A stretch of DNA of 64,000 nt, from NCBI RefSeq assembly GCF_000812565.1, contig NZ_JTAM01000002.1:248001-312000 (forward strand), read 5' to 3'. The position numbers and the translations under genes are program-made. This document shows positions 50,977 through 60,708 of the stretch, piece after piece (the first letter of the stretch is position 1; each line of letters opens with the position of its first letter). Source of the DNA: Flammeovirga sp. OC4 (GTDB taxonomy: Bacteria > Bacteroidota > Bacteroidia > Cytophagales > Flammeovirgaceae). The notes under the pieces were generated by a model, which worked only from the letters and a program-made list of their open reading frames with translations, was not told the origin of the DNA and ran no database searches.

Positions 50977-51780
50977 ATGAGAAAACTATTTCTATTCACG
51001 TTGCTTTCCGTGATCCTCTCTAGTTCTTCATTATTTGCCCAATCCGAAAAGGAATTGGAAAAGATGATAACAACAATCATTGAGAAAAATAAAAAAGGCC
51101 ACAGTAAAGACAATGTAGATCAGATGATGGAATATTTCCGTCCTGATGCGATTGTCAATGTCACAAGTATCTCAGTTGATAATAAAAGGTATCATCATGT
51201 GATGAGAAAAGGAGATTATAGAGCAATTTTTGTCAATCAGTACAATCAGAACGTCCATAGAGAATCTGTGATTGATATTTATTCTACAAAAATTCAAGGA
51301 AGTGTAGGAATTTGTTCTTTTGCATTAAAATATACTCTAATCAATGATGGTAATGGGAAAGTTTTATCAAAAGGAACCGAATTTATTACAGCTACATTTA
51401 CCTTTAAAGAAGGTAAGTGGTACGTACTTGAATTAAATATTACAGATGTAGAGGAAGAACAGTTTCAAGGGAGGTGTACTTGTGAGCTCTATACCAACCC
51501 TAATACAGGTACGGTCATTACAAAAGTAGCGGCACCAAAAGGAGATCGTTTTCAGAGTGAAAACAACAATGTTTATTCTAAAGTAATTAAAGGAGAAACA
51601 TTCTATATGGTAAAAGGAGTCATCTTTCAATGGTACGATAAAAAAGAAATTTGGTCAGTTGATTCTTCTTATAAAAAGGTTGAGAAGTTGAGTAAGGCAA
51701 AGAATAAAGAAGAAGCTGTAAAAGCAGTTATGATGTACATGTATAAAGATGAATGTTCAGATATGAAAATGATATTATAA
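50977..51780 (+). CDS. Secreted protein with NTF2-like pattern, second of a tandem pair
   Basis: 267 residues, the same length and architecture as the 50052-50858 product. A signal peptide (MRKLFLFTLLSVILSSSSLFA) is followed by an NTF2-like region (MEYFRPDAIVNVTSISVDNK ... GICSFALKYTLINDGNGKVLSKGTEFI) and a tail with the shared QGRCTCEL, SPKGD/APKGD and YKDEC motifs. Conservation spans the whole length, showing a tandem duplication retained and diverged. A strong terminator follows. Function unknown; an extracytoplasmic ligand-binding role is a guess. Confidence 0.78.
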   Translation: MRKLFLFTLLSVILSSSSLFAQSEKELEKMITTIIEKNKKGHSKDNVDQMMEYFRPDAIVNVTSISVDNKRYHHVMRKGDYRAIFVNQYNQNVHRESVIDIYSTKIQGSVGICSFALKYTLINDGNGKVLSKGTEFITATFTFKEGKWYVLELNITDVEEEQFQGRCTCELYTNPNTGTVITKVAAPKGDRFQSENNNVYSKVIKGETFYMVKGVIFQWYDKKEIWSVDSSYKKVEKLSKAKNKEEAVKAVMMYMYKDECSDMKMIL

Positions 51781-51800
51781 CTTAAGTAGTATTATGGTCA

Positions 51801-51841
51801 ATAAAAATCCCACAACATCAATAATGTTGTGGGATTTTTAT
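51801..51841. terminator. Bidirectional terminator after the tandem secreted genes
   Basis: A perfect 18-base-pair stem (ATAAAAATCCCACAACAT / ATGTTGTGGGATTTTTAT) with a five-base loop, A- and T-rich on the two ends. It also stops the convergent 51860-52096 gene. Confidence 0.92.
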
Positions 51842-51859
51842 TGGTGGCGAATTTTTATT

Positions 51860-52096
51860 TTAAGCTCCTTTTTTATTGGGGTTAGGAACATATAAATGGT
51901 CAGAGAGGATATAATTGATATCCATATTTTGTAGCTTATTTGTAATGTCAAAATAGGTCTTGTTGAAGTCTTGATAACTTTTAGCAAAAAATTCAATTTC
52001 GTAGTGTGGTCTGTAGTCGATTACTCTAAAATTGTATTTTTCAATGATGTGGTAGACCTGTTTTCGATTTTCTATAAGCAGTTTAAAGGTTAACAT
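51860..52096 (-). CDS. Small protein of unknown function (78 residues)
   Basis: No signal peptide or membrane helix. The sequence has alternating strands and helices (VYHIIEKYNFRVIDYRPHY, EIEFFAKSYQDFNKTYFDI) resembling a small ferredoxin-like alpha/beta fold, but I recognise no family. Support comes from a good ATG (52094-52096), a protein-like composition, and a bidirectional terminator 18 bases past the stop codon. Confidence 0.6.
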   Translation of the reverse strand: MLTFKLLIENRKQVYHIIEKYNFRVIDYRPHYEIEFFAKSYQDFNKTYFDITNKLQNMDINYILSDHLYVPNPNKKGA

Positions 52097-52353
52097 AAAA
52101 TTAAAGGTTAGTGATTTGGGTTAATTCAAATTTCTTATATATAAGAATAAGAAACAATTTTCAATATATGTTCATTTATCTAAAAAGAATAAAATAGATT
52201 AATAGATTTGTACAGTATAATGTAATCGAACAGATAGTTCAGATGCGAACAATAGATAAAGATCTCAAAACTCTTTAACTGACTGATAATGAAAAGTACT
52301 CCGAATTATGAATGGTTGTTGCAGTTGTATATTTTTATTACACTTTTTAAGCT

Positions 52354-53046
52354 ATGAAATCGGTAATTCAGTTAAAGGACATATCAAAAGCATACACCAC
52401 AGACGAAAACGAAACACAAGTTTTAAGCCATGTCACACTAAATATTCATGAAGGTGAATTTGTGTGTATTATGGGACCTTCGGGATGTGGGAAAACTACT
52501 TTGCTCAATATTGCAGGTTTATTGGATGTGCCTTCCGACGGTAATGTACTATTTCAAGGGGAAGAAGTGAGTAAGGCGTCTTCTAAGCGAAGAGCCGAAT
52601 TAAGGAGGTCTAATATTGGTTTTGTATTCCAAAGCTTTAATTTAATTGATGACCTTACAGTGTTTGAAAATATTGAACTTCCATTGGTCTATCAACACAT
52701 TTCTCCGAATGAAAGAAAGTTTAGAGTGGATAAAATTATGGACCGATTGCAGTTGTCACATAAGAAAAATGCTTTTCCAACGCATATTTCAGGTGGATTG
52801 CAACAAAGAGTAGCCGTGGCCCGTGCGGTTGTTTCTCAACCCAAGCTTATTTTAGCAGACGAACCAACTGGTAACTTAGATTCTGAAAGAGGTAGAGAGG
52901 TCATGGACATGCTCACTAATTTAAACGAACTAGGAACCACTATTTTGATGGTGACCCACTCTACTGCGGCATCAGATTATGCTTCCAGAGTCATCCATTT
53001 ATTTGATGGACAAATTGTAACCGAAAACTTAAACAAAGGGAAGTAA
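52354..53046 (+). CDS. ABC transporter ATP-binding protein (MacB/LolD type)
   Basis: 230 residues. Walker A GPSGCGKT at 41-48, Q-loop FQSFNL near 92, the signature ISGGLQQR (145-152; the more usual LSGGQ is changed to ISGGL), Walker B LILADE (165-170) and H-switch VTHS. The MacB/LolD/FtsE-like family works with FtsX-type permeases and moves lipoproteins, peptides or drugs rather than small nutrients. The partner permease begins two bases after the stop codon. Confidence 0.95.
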   Translation: MKSVIQLKDISKAYTTDENETQVLSHVTLNIHEGEFVCIMGPSGCGKTTLLNIAGLLDVPSDGNVLFQGEEVSKASSKRRAELRRSNIGFVFQSFNLIDDLTVFENIELPLVYQHISPNERKFRVDKIMDRLQLSHKKNAFPTHISGGLQQRVAVARAVVSQPKLILADEPTGNLDSERGREVMDMLTNLNELGTTILMVTHSTAASDYASRVIHLFDGQIVTENLNKGK

Positions 53047-53048
53047 TA

Positions 53049-55481
53049 GTGCTACGTAATTATATTATCATAGGAATCAGAAACTTGGCTAAACATGGCT
53101 TGTACTCATTAGTAAACATAGTGGGTATGTCAATGGGAATAGCCTTTTTTGCTCTACTTTTTTTAATTGTAAAGTATGAATTGTCCTTTGATAATAATCA
53201 TGTAGATTCCAATAGAACATACAGAATCGTTGAGGTGATTGACTCTCAAGATATCGGAGAGCGTTCGGCAAGTGTCCCTATTGCATTGGGACCAACTATT
53301 AATGATTTATACCCCACTTATGTAGAGAGTACTGTTCGCTTTTTCAATCATCAAGTGTATTCTCATGTGATTTTTGCGAACGGACAACAATACAATGAAC
53401 CAAGCTTATACTTTACCGATAAAGACTTTTTCAAAATATTTGATTTTCCACTTGTAAGAGGTAAAAAATCAAATGCTCTTTCGGATCCTCAGAGTGTAGT
53501 TATCACAACAGAAATTGCCCAGAAATACTTTGGTGAGGAAGATCCTTTGGGTAAAAAAATTCTCTATGATAATCAATTTTATTTGACCGTAACAGGAGTT
53601 GTGGATAAGTCTAAAATTCCTACTCATCTCGATTTTGAGCTGTTAGTGTCGTTTTCTACATTGTTGATTACCAATAAGAATATTATGAAAGGAGACCTCT
53701 GGCAATGGAATCCTTGTTGGACTTATGTGCTTTTAAAAGAAGGGGTAAGACCCGAAGAATTAGAAGCAGATTTTGATATACTTTTACAAGATGAAACTAA
53801 GTTTCCAGAGTATTTAAGAGATTATGTACAATTGTACCTTCAGCCAATTGAAGAGATACATTTATATTCTGATTTAGATTATGAAATGTCTCACAATGGA
53901 GATTACATGTACATTTATATTTTTAGTGCTATCGCTTTACTGGTATTGATTATTGCTTCTATCAATTTTATGAACCTATCAGCTGTAAGGTATTCTACTC
54001 GAGTGAGAGAGGTTGGTATCAGAAAAGCAATAGGTGCAGATCAATTTGAAATCATCATCCAATTTTTAGTAGAGGCTTCCATACTTAGTGTGCTTTCAAT
54101 GTTTGGTGCTTTGGTCTTTATGGAACTGTTATTCCCATATCTGTATCAAATATTAGGAGATAACACCATTGAGATCCGTCAAGTTGATTCAAGAACCATC
54201 ACACTATTGATCGGAGGAAGTGGTATTTTTGTGGGTGCTTTATCTAGCTTTTATCCCATGTACTACCTTTCAGGTTTTAGACCCATTGATGGATTGCAGG
54301 TGACAAGGGTAATAGGCGTGAAGCAAAAAAAATTCAGAACTTGGAGTGTGATCATTCAATTTGTGATTGCCATGTTTTTACTTTTTAGTACCTATGTTGC
54401 CAGAAAACAACTGAATTTATTAAAAGAGGCTGACCTTGGTTTTAATACTAAAAACATAGTTGTAGTTCCATTAGGTGAAGTAAGGTACTCCATGAATCAG
54501 TATAGTGAGATTAAAAAATCATTTTTATCGATCGACGGTGTAGAAGCGGTGAGTGGTATGGATGAGATCTTAGGTGTCCTAGTACAAACTTTTCCTTTTG
54601 AATTTGTCAGGGACAGTATAAGTATGCCTTCCTCATTTTATTCGGGCTTGAAAATAAGAAACGACTTTTTTGATGTCTTTAATTTTAATATTGTAGCTGG
54701 AGAATATATCCATAACAATAAACAGTGTGATCATGGTGATGTTTTGATTAATGAAGCCATGGTTCGTTATTTGGGGTATGATGATGCAAACGAAGTCATT
54801 GGTCAAAAGTTTTACAATCGGGCAGGAGAACATATTGTAACAGGTGTCTTAAAAGATTTTCATTTTGAATCTTTCCATAAAGAAATTGAGCCGTTTATCC
54901 TTTTCAAAAACGATAACCGATTATTCAAGTCATTCAATATAAAATATATGGTCTTGAGACTTGATACGATTGATGACTGGGGAAGAATAGAGAAGGAAAT
55001 GTCACTAAAGTGGACTAAACATGTCCCTTACACCTTAATGGATTCATTCTTATTAAAAGACAAAGTACAATCTTCATATCAAAAAGAAGAACGCTTGGCA
55101 AAAGTATCTTTGATCTTTTCGATTATAGGCGTAATCATCGCCAACTTAGGATTATTTGGCCTTGCTTCATTTATAACGGTTCAAAAAAATAAAGAAATAG
55201 CTATTAGAAAAGCACTTGGTATGGAAAACTTTGAGGCGATGTTATTTATCTCAAAAGAATTTTTCTTCCTAGTAGGAAGTGCTTGTTTCATTGCTTGGCC
55301 ACTTTCTTATCTTGCCATGAAATTATGGTTAGAAAATTTCCCTCAACAAATCACTATTGATCCTTATGCTTACCTTTTTTCAGGAGGTGTAACCTTATTT
55401 TTGACATTTATTACGGTAAGTTACCATGTGATTAAAGCAGGAATTAAAAACCCTGTAGCAGATTTAAAATCAAGTAATTAA
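53049..55481 (+). CDS. FtsX-like/MacB-type ABC transporter permease
   Basis: 810 residues starting at a GTG, with the stop of the ATPase gene two bases before, so translation is coupled. The N-terminal helix (about 18-42) is followed by a periplasmic MacB-core domain (45-280), a first FtsX domain with three helices (about 285-400, containing STRVREVGIRKAIGA), a further periplasmic domain, and a second FtsX domain at the C-terminus (FGLASFITVQKNKEIAIRKAL). Duplicated FtsX permeases of this kind are very common in Bacteroidota. Substrate unknown; no antibiotic or peptide gene is nearby. Confidence 0.93.
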   Translation: MLRNYIIIGIRNLAKHGLYSLVNIVGMSMGIAFFALLFLIVKYELSFDNNHVDSNRTYRIVEVIDSQDIGERSASVPIALGPTINDLYPTYVESTVRFFNHQVYSHVIFANGQQYNEPSLYFTDKDFFKIFDFPLVRGKKSNALSDPQSVVITTEIAQKYFGEEDPLGKKILYDNQFYLTVTGVVDKSKIPTHLDFELLVSFSTLLITNKNIMKGDLWQWNPCWTYVLLKEGVRPEELEADFDILLQDETKFPEYLRDYVQLYLQPIEEIHLYSDLDYEMSHNGDYMYIYIFSAIALLVLIIASINFMNLSAVRYSTRVREVGIRKAIGADQFEIIIQFLVEASILSVLSMFGALVFMELLFPYLYQILGDNTIEIRQVDSRTITLLIGGSGIFVGALSSFYPMYYLSGFRPIDGLQVTRVIGVKQKKFRTWSVIIQFVIAMFLLFSTYVARKQLNLLKEADLGFNTKNIVVVPLGEVRYSMNQYSEIKKSFLSIDGVEAVSGMDEILGVLVQTFPFEFVRDSISMPSSFYSGLKIRNDFFDVFNFNIVAGEYIHNNKQCDHGDVLINEAMVRYLGYDDANEVIGQKFYNRAGEHIVTGVLKDFHFESFHKEIEPFILFKNDNRLFKSFNIKYMVLRLDTIDDWGRIEKEMSLKWTKHVPYTLMDSFLLKDKVQSSYQKEERLAKVSLIFSIIGVIIANLGLFGLASFITVQKNKEIAIRKALGMENFEAMLFISKEFFFLVGSACFIAWPLSYLAMKLWLENFPQQITIDPYAYLFSGGVTLFLTFITVSYHVIKAGIKNPVADLKSSN

Positions 55482-55525
55482 GGGGAGTTGTTGTTATTGT
55501 GCCTAAATAATTAGTTTAAATTTCT

Positions 55526-55533
55526 TAAATTTG
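55526..55533 (+). promoter_or_regulatory. Candidate -7 element for the 55621 gene
   Basis: TAAATTTG matches TAnnTTTG and lies 88 bases before the ATG. No -33 TTG sits at the ideal distance. Confidence 0.4.
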
Positions 55534-55620
55534 ACAAAACACCACACAAAATTAACTGTACGCTAGCTCTTATTATCACTTTGTAATTATCGATTCAAAA
55601 AGATGAAATAGAGAGTCATT

Positions 55621-57096
55621 ATGCCTTTTAACTTGTACTTAAATAGGGATAATGAAAAATTGGCTACACTTAATTTTGCTTTGGCACTTATTAGAATTGA
55701 TTACTATACCTTAAATATCCTTCAGCTTGTGAGTCACGATAAATTTACACCACTAGCCATAAGAAATCTTACTTCTGAACAATACCAGCAATCATTTGAT
55801 GAGATTTTTAATATTGCTTTAAACATAGAAGATTCTCAAAACCTAGCTAACTATCTATCCAATTTAATGGCCGTTTCAACTCAATATATTGATATCCATC
55901 AGTGGTATCAACTTTTGGATGAAGTACTGCAGTTTGTTGAATACCCACTCCCTCAAGATATTGGCGATTTACACCGAGATTTGTCTTTACAGCAATTGAG
56001 ATTGTTAGAAAATATTGGAGAAAAGACGATCTCTGAAACTTTTCAGAATCTAGAATACTATCACTTGAAAGAAAGTGATTTAGGTTTAAAAATAATGGCT
56101 TCTATTGCACTTTATGCCCGAATTGAAAATTGGGAAAAGTTTAAATGGATTGCATTAGAAATTGTCAATCACGCCATAGAAAATGGAAAATCAGAGGTGA
56201 CCGCTTTGGGGTGCTTGGCTTTATCGAAATATATGATAGCTAGGTACGAGAGTGTACCTGAAGCAGTCGAGTATGCGAAAGTGGGTATACAATTATTATC
56301 CGAAACAAATGATAATTGGTTACTCTCTCGTTTTAAATGTGATTTTGCCTCTTATATAATACCTTGGTCTACTTCTCTTAAAACATCCTTTGATCTCTTG
56401 GAAGAAGCTTTTGATCTAGTGAAAGATTCAGAAGATGAATACCAGAAAAGAATTATAAAACTAAGGTATTTACAATATCAAGTATTCTGTGGTTATAGCC
56501 TTGAAAGCTCAAGAGAGTTAGTAAAAGAGAAGTTTGGTGATGATGATATGAAGGTGATGCCTGATACAGTATCATCGCTGTTGGACTTAATTCAGCTTCG
56601 TAATATTACCATTGAAGAGAACAAAGAAAAGGTTATTATGATTTTGGATAATGAACCCTCTTTGTACGAAGGTAACTTGCTTCACCCAATGTTATTGCTG
56701 TTAAAAGCAATTCATTTGACATCAACAAGTGAAGATCACCAAAACAATTTGGATGCCTTGAGACGCATATTGGACCGATTCAAATATTGGTCTGGTTACT
56801 CCAAAGAAGTATTTCAGGGTTGGGTTTTCTTTATGGAAGCTGAATGGAGATGGGAAAATGAAGAATATGAAAAATCAGATCAGCTTTACTCTTTGGCCTT
56901 TGAAGAAATAGCAATTCAACAAAGTGCGATGAAATGCCTGGTCAAGCTGAGACGTTTGTCACAATGGGCTAAAAAAGAGGGAAAGACAAAGAGAACTCTT
57001 GCTTTATTTGATGATACGCTTCGACAGTATGAAATTTTTGGAGATACAGTAGCGATTAACTCTTTAAAAGAACGTTTTAAAGCGATAATTGCCTAA
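55621..57096 (+). CDS. Helical-repeat (TPR-like) protein of unknown function
   Basis: 491 residues, cytoplasmic by lack of signal peptide. Nearly all of it is predicted helical, with pairs of amphipathic helices resembling tetratricopeptide repeats (for example GCLALSKYMIARYESVPEAV and TSFDLLEEAFDLVKDSEDEY). There is no helix-turn-helix or enzyme motif. Similar arrays occur as the sensor half of regulators, but no such domain is attached here. It is followed by a perfect bidirectional terminator shared with the convergent TPR protein gene. Confidence 0.72.
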   Translation: MPFNLYLNRDNEKLATLNFALALIRIDYYTLNILQLVSHDKFTPLAIRNLTSEQYQQSFDEIFNIALNIEDSQNLANYLSNLMAVSTQYIDIHQWYQLLDEVLQFVEYPLPQDIGDLHRDLSLQQLRLLENIGEKTISETFQNLEYYHLKESDLGLKIMASIALYARIENWEKFKWIALEIVNHAIENGKSEVTALGCLALSKYMIARYESVPEAVEYAKVGIQLLSETNDNWLLSRFKCDFASYIIPWSTSLKTSFDLLEEAFDLVKDSEDEYQKRIIKLRYLQYQVFCGYSLESSRELVKEKFGDDDMKVMPDTVSSLLDLIQLRNITIEENKEKVIMILDNEPSLYEGNLLHPMLLLLKAIHLTSTSEDHQNNLDALRRILDRFKYWSGYSKEVFQGWVFFMEAEWRWENEEYEKSDQLYSLAFEEIAIQQSAMKCLVKLRRLSQWAKKEGKTKRTLALFDDTLRQYEIFGDTVAINSLKERFKAIIA

Positions 57097-57097
57097 A

Positions 57098-57136
57098 AAA
57101 ATAGCCTTCTCAATTCAAAATTGAGAAGGCTATTTT
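57098..57136. terminator. Bidirectional terminator between two helical-repeat protein genes
   Basis: A perfect 18-base-pair stem (AAAATAGCCTTCTCAATT / AATTGAGAAGGCTATTTT) around a three-base loop. It serves the genes on both sides. Confidence 0.92.
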
Positions 57137-57151
57137 CGTGAAAAAGGAACT

Positions 57152-58480
57152 TTATTTATTCTGAACTATTTCATCTTTTTCCTTTTGCTTGATTAACTTC
57201 ATTTGCTCTTTTGCCGCAATGCTAAATTCCGCAGGGAAAGGCTGACTAAAAGCTAACTTTGCTTCTTTATATTTCTTTTCTTTTACTAGGATAGTCCCTA
57301 ATAAAAATGAACTTCTATATTTTACTTTTGGACCATTGTAGTTGATCAAATCTTCTAAAAGTATAATTGCTTTTTCATTCTCATTGTTAGAATGGTAAGC
57401 CACGGCTTGCATAAACTTCACATCAGGAAGGGGAATGCCATTTTGATTAAATTCTTCAAGATGTCTGAAAGCATTATCATAATCACCAAATTTTAATTCG
57501 AAGTCAATCAAGTCAGCCAGAATTTTCACTTTTTCAGTATTATCTTTTTGAATACTAACCTTGTGCTCTAATAGTTTTATGACTTCAGATCTATCGAGTT
57601 TATTTTCTTCCAATTCAATGAGTAAATCATAAGCAGGTTCAAAAGTGTTATTCATTTTAATAATGGAGTGAAGAATACTACTGGCCTCTTCTAAATTATA
57701 AACTTGGTAATAAGCCGATGCTACTTGATACAAGTACTCTGGCGTCATCGAAGAGAGTTTACTTCTTAGTTTATCATCTCTCACTTCTTTGAAGGCAATA
57801 TTCGCATTCTGGTAATCTTCCAAAGAATGGTGGGCAACACCTAATTCATAATAATAATGTTCATGTGCTTTCCCTTTTTCTGCTTCCATTTGTGCAATGG
57901 CGAGCTGAAGACTATTTTTTGCTAACTCATAATTTTTTGTAATGTAATTGTGGTATTTGGCGTCCATAAACAAAATATAATTGTTATTAGGAGCAATACT
58001 TTTTGCATCTTCAATGTGTGGTCCAGCTTCATCAAAACGTTTTCTCATATCAAGAATATTGATAATTCTGGTCTTATAAGCTAACTGTTTATCTACTTCA
58101 GTAGTTCCTCTGAAGGCCGCATCTAAATGTTTAATACATTTATCGAAATCTTTCTTTTCTTTGTAAATCAAAGCAAGTTTAAGATGTGCATCTACAAAGT
58201 TCTCATCAACTTTAACGGTTTTTTTGTATATTTCTTCTGCTTTGCCTGGCTTACCGGACTTCTGATAAGTGACACCTAATTTGTATAAGTATTTTGGGTT
58301 TTGAGCATCCTTTGCTATTGCTACCTCATAAGCCATTATTGCTTGTTCATATTTTCCCGTTTCAGCAAATACTTCACCTTTGACATAGTAATCTTCAGCA
58401 TCATTTTGAGCATAAGTCAACGTTGTAGCACAGAAAGAAAAAAAGATAAGTGATATTAATTTCAAGTAATTGTTTTTCAT
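57152..58480 (-). CDS. Secreted/periplasmic TPR-repeat protein
   Basis: 442 residues. A signal peptide (LISLIFFSFCATTLTYAQ) precedes at least six tetratricopeptide repeats. The first are near-consensus (YYVKGEVFAETGKYEQAIMAYEVAIA, quoted in part as AETGKYEQAIMAYEVAI, and PKYLYKLGVTYQKSGKPGKA). Later ones are more divergent. It would be a scaffold in the periplasm or on a membrane; partners are unknown. It is monocistronic on the minus strand. Confidence 0.85.
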   Translation of the reverse strand: MKNNYLKLISLIFFSFCATTLTYAQNDAEDYYVKGEVFAETGKYEQAIMAYEVAIAKDAQNPKYLYKLGVTYQKSGKPGKAEEIYKKTVKVDENFVDAHLKLALIYKEKKDFDKCIKHLDAAFRGTTEVDKQLAYKTRIINILDMRKRFDEAGPHIEDAKSIAPNNNYILFMDAKYHNYITKNYELAKNSLQLAIAQMEAEKGKAHEHYYYELGVAHHSLEDYQNANIAFKEVRDDKLRSKLSSMTPEYLYQVASAYYQVYNLEEASSILHSIIKMNNTFEPAYDLLIELEENKLDRSEVIKLLEHKVSIQKDNTEKVKILADLIDFELKFGDYDNAFRHLEEFNQNGIPLPDVKFMQAVAYHSNNENEKAIILLEDLINYNGPKVKYRSSFLLGTILVKEKKYKEAKLAFSQPFPAEFSIAAKEQMKLIKQKEKDEIVQNK

Positions 58481-58667
58481 TAGGGATTTCTTTTGTGAAA
58501 GTAATTGGGGATCATTCGATTACCCTTACATTAATAAACGTTTTTAATAAGAATAACTTTCCAAAAGTTAATAATATTTTTAGTCGGAAGTATGTTTTTA
58601 TTGAAATTCTTCCTTTTTTAAAGAGGTAAATTGAAGTATTATTAGATTTTATTGAATTATTAAAACA

Positions 58668-59102
58668 GTGGAAAGTTCTTTACAACATAAATGGAAAACT
58701 CACTTCACGGCATTAGAAGTGAAAATAAATAACAATGCAACGTTGGAAAAAGTATTAGATCAGATTATTAATATTCTTATACAGAGATCACTGAATACTG
58801 ACGATGTAAAAGCAGGAATGTGGGCCTCTTTATTGGAGGATAATCAAAGGGCTTTTGGAGTGTTATTGTTATTTGAAAATAGGTTAGAGTACATTGGGGC
58901 AGTTCCAGGAGAAGGGAAATTGAAAAATTGGGAATGGGATTTTAAGCATTCTCATATTGAGAAAATGGAAGATGCCAAGCTTGGGATTGTAAGAGAGATG
59001 CAATTGCAACATAACGGTAAGAAATTTTCTTGGAATGGCATGAAGGGTTTTGTTCCCTCTACCTTTATTGCGACACTCGAAAAATATTGGTTTAAACAAT
59101 AG
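58668..59102 (+). CDS. Small protein of unknown function (144 residues)
   Basis: Starts at a GTG (58668); no ATG is available without losing the N-terminal helices. It has no signal peptide. An N-terminal helical part (5-45) is followed by a strand-rich region (GMWASLLEDNQRAFGVLLLF, WEWDFKHSHIEKMEDAKLGI) and the last WNGMKGFVPSTFIATLEKYW. The late part could be a small PH-like domain, but this is weak. It precedes accC by about 105 bases. Confidence 0.6.
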   Translation: MESSLQHKWKTHFTALEVKINNNATLEKVLDQIINILIQRSLNTDDVKAGMWASLLEDNQRAFGVLLLFENRLEYIGAVPGEGKLKNWEWDFKHSHIEKMEDAKLGIVREMQLQHNGKKFSWNGMKGFVPSTFIATLEKYWFKQ

Positions 59103-59207
59103 TACATTATTGAAGTCTTTCTCTTAAATTAGAAATAAGAGTATGTTCAGCACTGAGCATCTACTTATAACAACACCAGACAATAAACAATCACTAACCA
59201 TTCAAAG

Positions 59208-60701
59208 ATGAAAAAGATCAAAAGACTTCTGATTGCCAACCGAGGAGAAATCGCTGTAAGAATTATCCGTTCAGCTAAAGAACTGGGAATTTTTACGATG
59301 GCAATTTACAGTGAGGTAGATCAAGATGCTCCACACGTTTATCTAGCAGATCAAGCTGTTTGTGTAGGAGAGGCAACGGCCTCAAAATCGTATTTGAATA
59401 TCGATTTGATCATTAAAATTTGTCATGAACATAAAATAGACGCCGTACACCCCGGATATGGTTTTCTTTCTGAGAATGCCATTTTTGCTCAGAGAATTAC
59501 TGAACAAGGAATCACTTTTATTGGTCCTTCAGCAAAAGCCATAGAAGTAATGGGGAGTAAGCTAGAAGCAAAAACAACTGTAGCAAAGTACAATGTTCCT
59601 CTTGTTCCTGGTGGAGATGAAGCAATCACAGATATTGAGGCCGCTAAAAAAATGGCGGATGATATTAAATACCCAATATTGATCAAAGCGAGTGCTGGAG
59701 GAGGAGGAAAAGGAATGCGTGTAGTGGATGACCCTGAAGACTTTGAATCACAAATGAAAAGGGCCGTTTCTGAAGCGACTTCTTCTTTTGGTGATGGGGC
59801 TGTTTTTGTAGAAAAGTACATTCAAAATCCACGACATATTGAAATCCAGATTCTTGCCGATCAACATGGCAATGTAGTGCACTTGTTTGAAAGAGAATGT
59901 TCCATTCAAAGAAGACATCAGAAAGTAATTGAAGAAGCACCATCAGCAGTGCTGACACCAGAATTACGTCAGAAAATGGGTGAAAGTGCTGTAAATGTGG
60001 CCAAGGCTTGTGATTACGTTGGGGCAGGTACAGTAGAGTTCATTTTAGATGAGGATCTTTCTTTCTATTTTTTAGAAATGAATACCCGTCTACAGGTGGA
60101 ACATACAGTCACTGAAGAAATCACTCAAATGGATTTGGTAAAAGAACAAATTAGAGTTGCTGAAGGAGAAGAATTAGGTTATTCACAAGAGGATTTGAAA
60201 ATAACAGGGCATTCCATTGAGGTGAGAGTATATGCAGAAGATCCATATCAAAACTTTTTACCTGATACAGGAGTTTTACACAGGTACATTGAACCTGCAG
60301 GAAGAGGAGTAAGAGTCGATAGCGGATACACTGAAGGAATGGAAGTGAGTACTCACTATGACCCAATGATGAGTAAATTAATTGTTTGGGGTAAAGATAG
60401 AGAAGAAGCCATTCAAAAAATGTTGAGGGCAATTGACGATTATAAAATCACAGGGCTTGAAACTACACTTGCATTTTGTAAGTTTGTACTTCACCACGAA
60501 GCCTTTACTTCAGGTAACTTTAGTACAAACTTCGTTAGTAAATTTTTTAAACCTGAATATTTAGCCTCGGCACTCACTGAGGAAGAGGAAAAAGTAGGTA
60601 TTGCGTTAGTTTCTGAACTGATCTTTGAAGAGAAAAAAGCACAGGAAACATCAGAATTACACAACTTACTGACCCCTTGGAAGCTGAGACGATTGACGTA
60701 A
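59208..60701 (+). CDS. accC: Acetyl-CoA carboxylase, biotin carboxylase subunit
   Basis: 497 residues of the ATP-grasp biotin carboxylase family. Motifs are LLIANRGEIAVRIIRSAKEL, VHPGYGFLSENA, the glycine-rich ATP lid KASAGGGGKGMRVV, RECSIQRRHQKVIEEAP and FLEMNTRLQVEHTVTE. It carboxylates biotin on a carrier protein with bicarbonate and ATP, the first half-reaction of acetyl- or propionyl-CoA carboxylase. No accB or carboxyltransferase gene is adjacent, so whether it serves acetyl- or propionyl-CoA is open. A small lipoprotein gene begins seven bases after the stop and is probably co-transcribed. Confidence 0.94.
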   Translation: MKKIKRLLIANRGEIAVRIIRSAKELGIFTMAIYSEVDQDAPHVYLADQAVCVGEATASKSYLNIDLIIKICHEHKIDAVHPGYGFLSENAIFAQRITEQGITFIGPSAKAIEVMGSKLEAKTTVAKYNVPLVPGGDEAITDIEAAKKMADDIKYPILIKASAGGGGKGMRVVDDPEDFESQMKRAVSEATSSFGDGAVFVEKYIQNPRHIEIQILADQHGNVVHLFERECSIQRRHQKVIEEAPSAVLTPELRQKMGESAVNVAKACDYVGAGTVEFILDEDLSFYFLEMNTRLQVEHTVTEEITQMDLVKEQIRVAEGEELGYSQEDLKITGHSIEVRVYAEDPYQNFLPDTGVLHRYIEPAGRGVRVDSGYTEGMEVSTHYDPMMSKLIVWGKDREEAIQKMLRAIDDYKITGLETTLAFCKFVLHHEAFTSGNFSTNFVSKFFKPEYLASALTEEEEKVGIALVSELIFEEKKAQETSELHNLLTPWKLRRLT

Positions 60702-60708
60702 TAAAATA

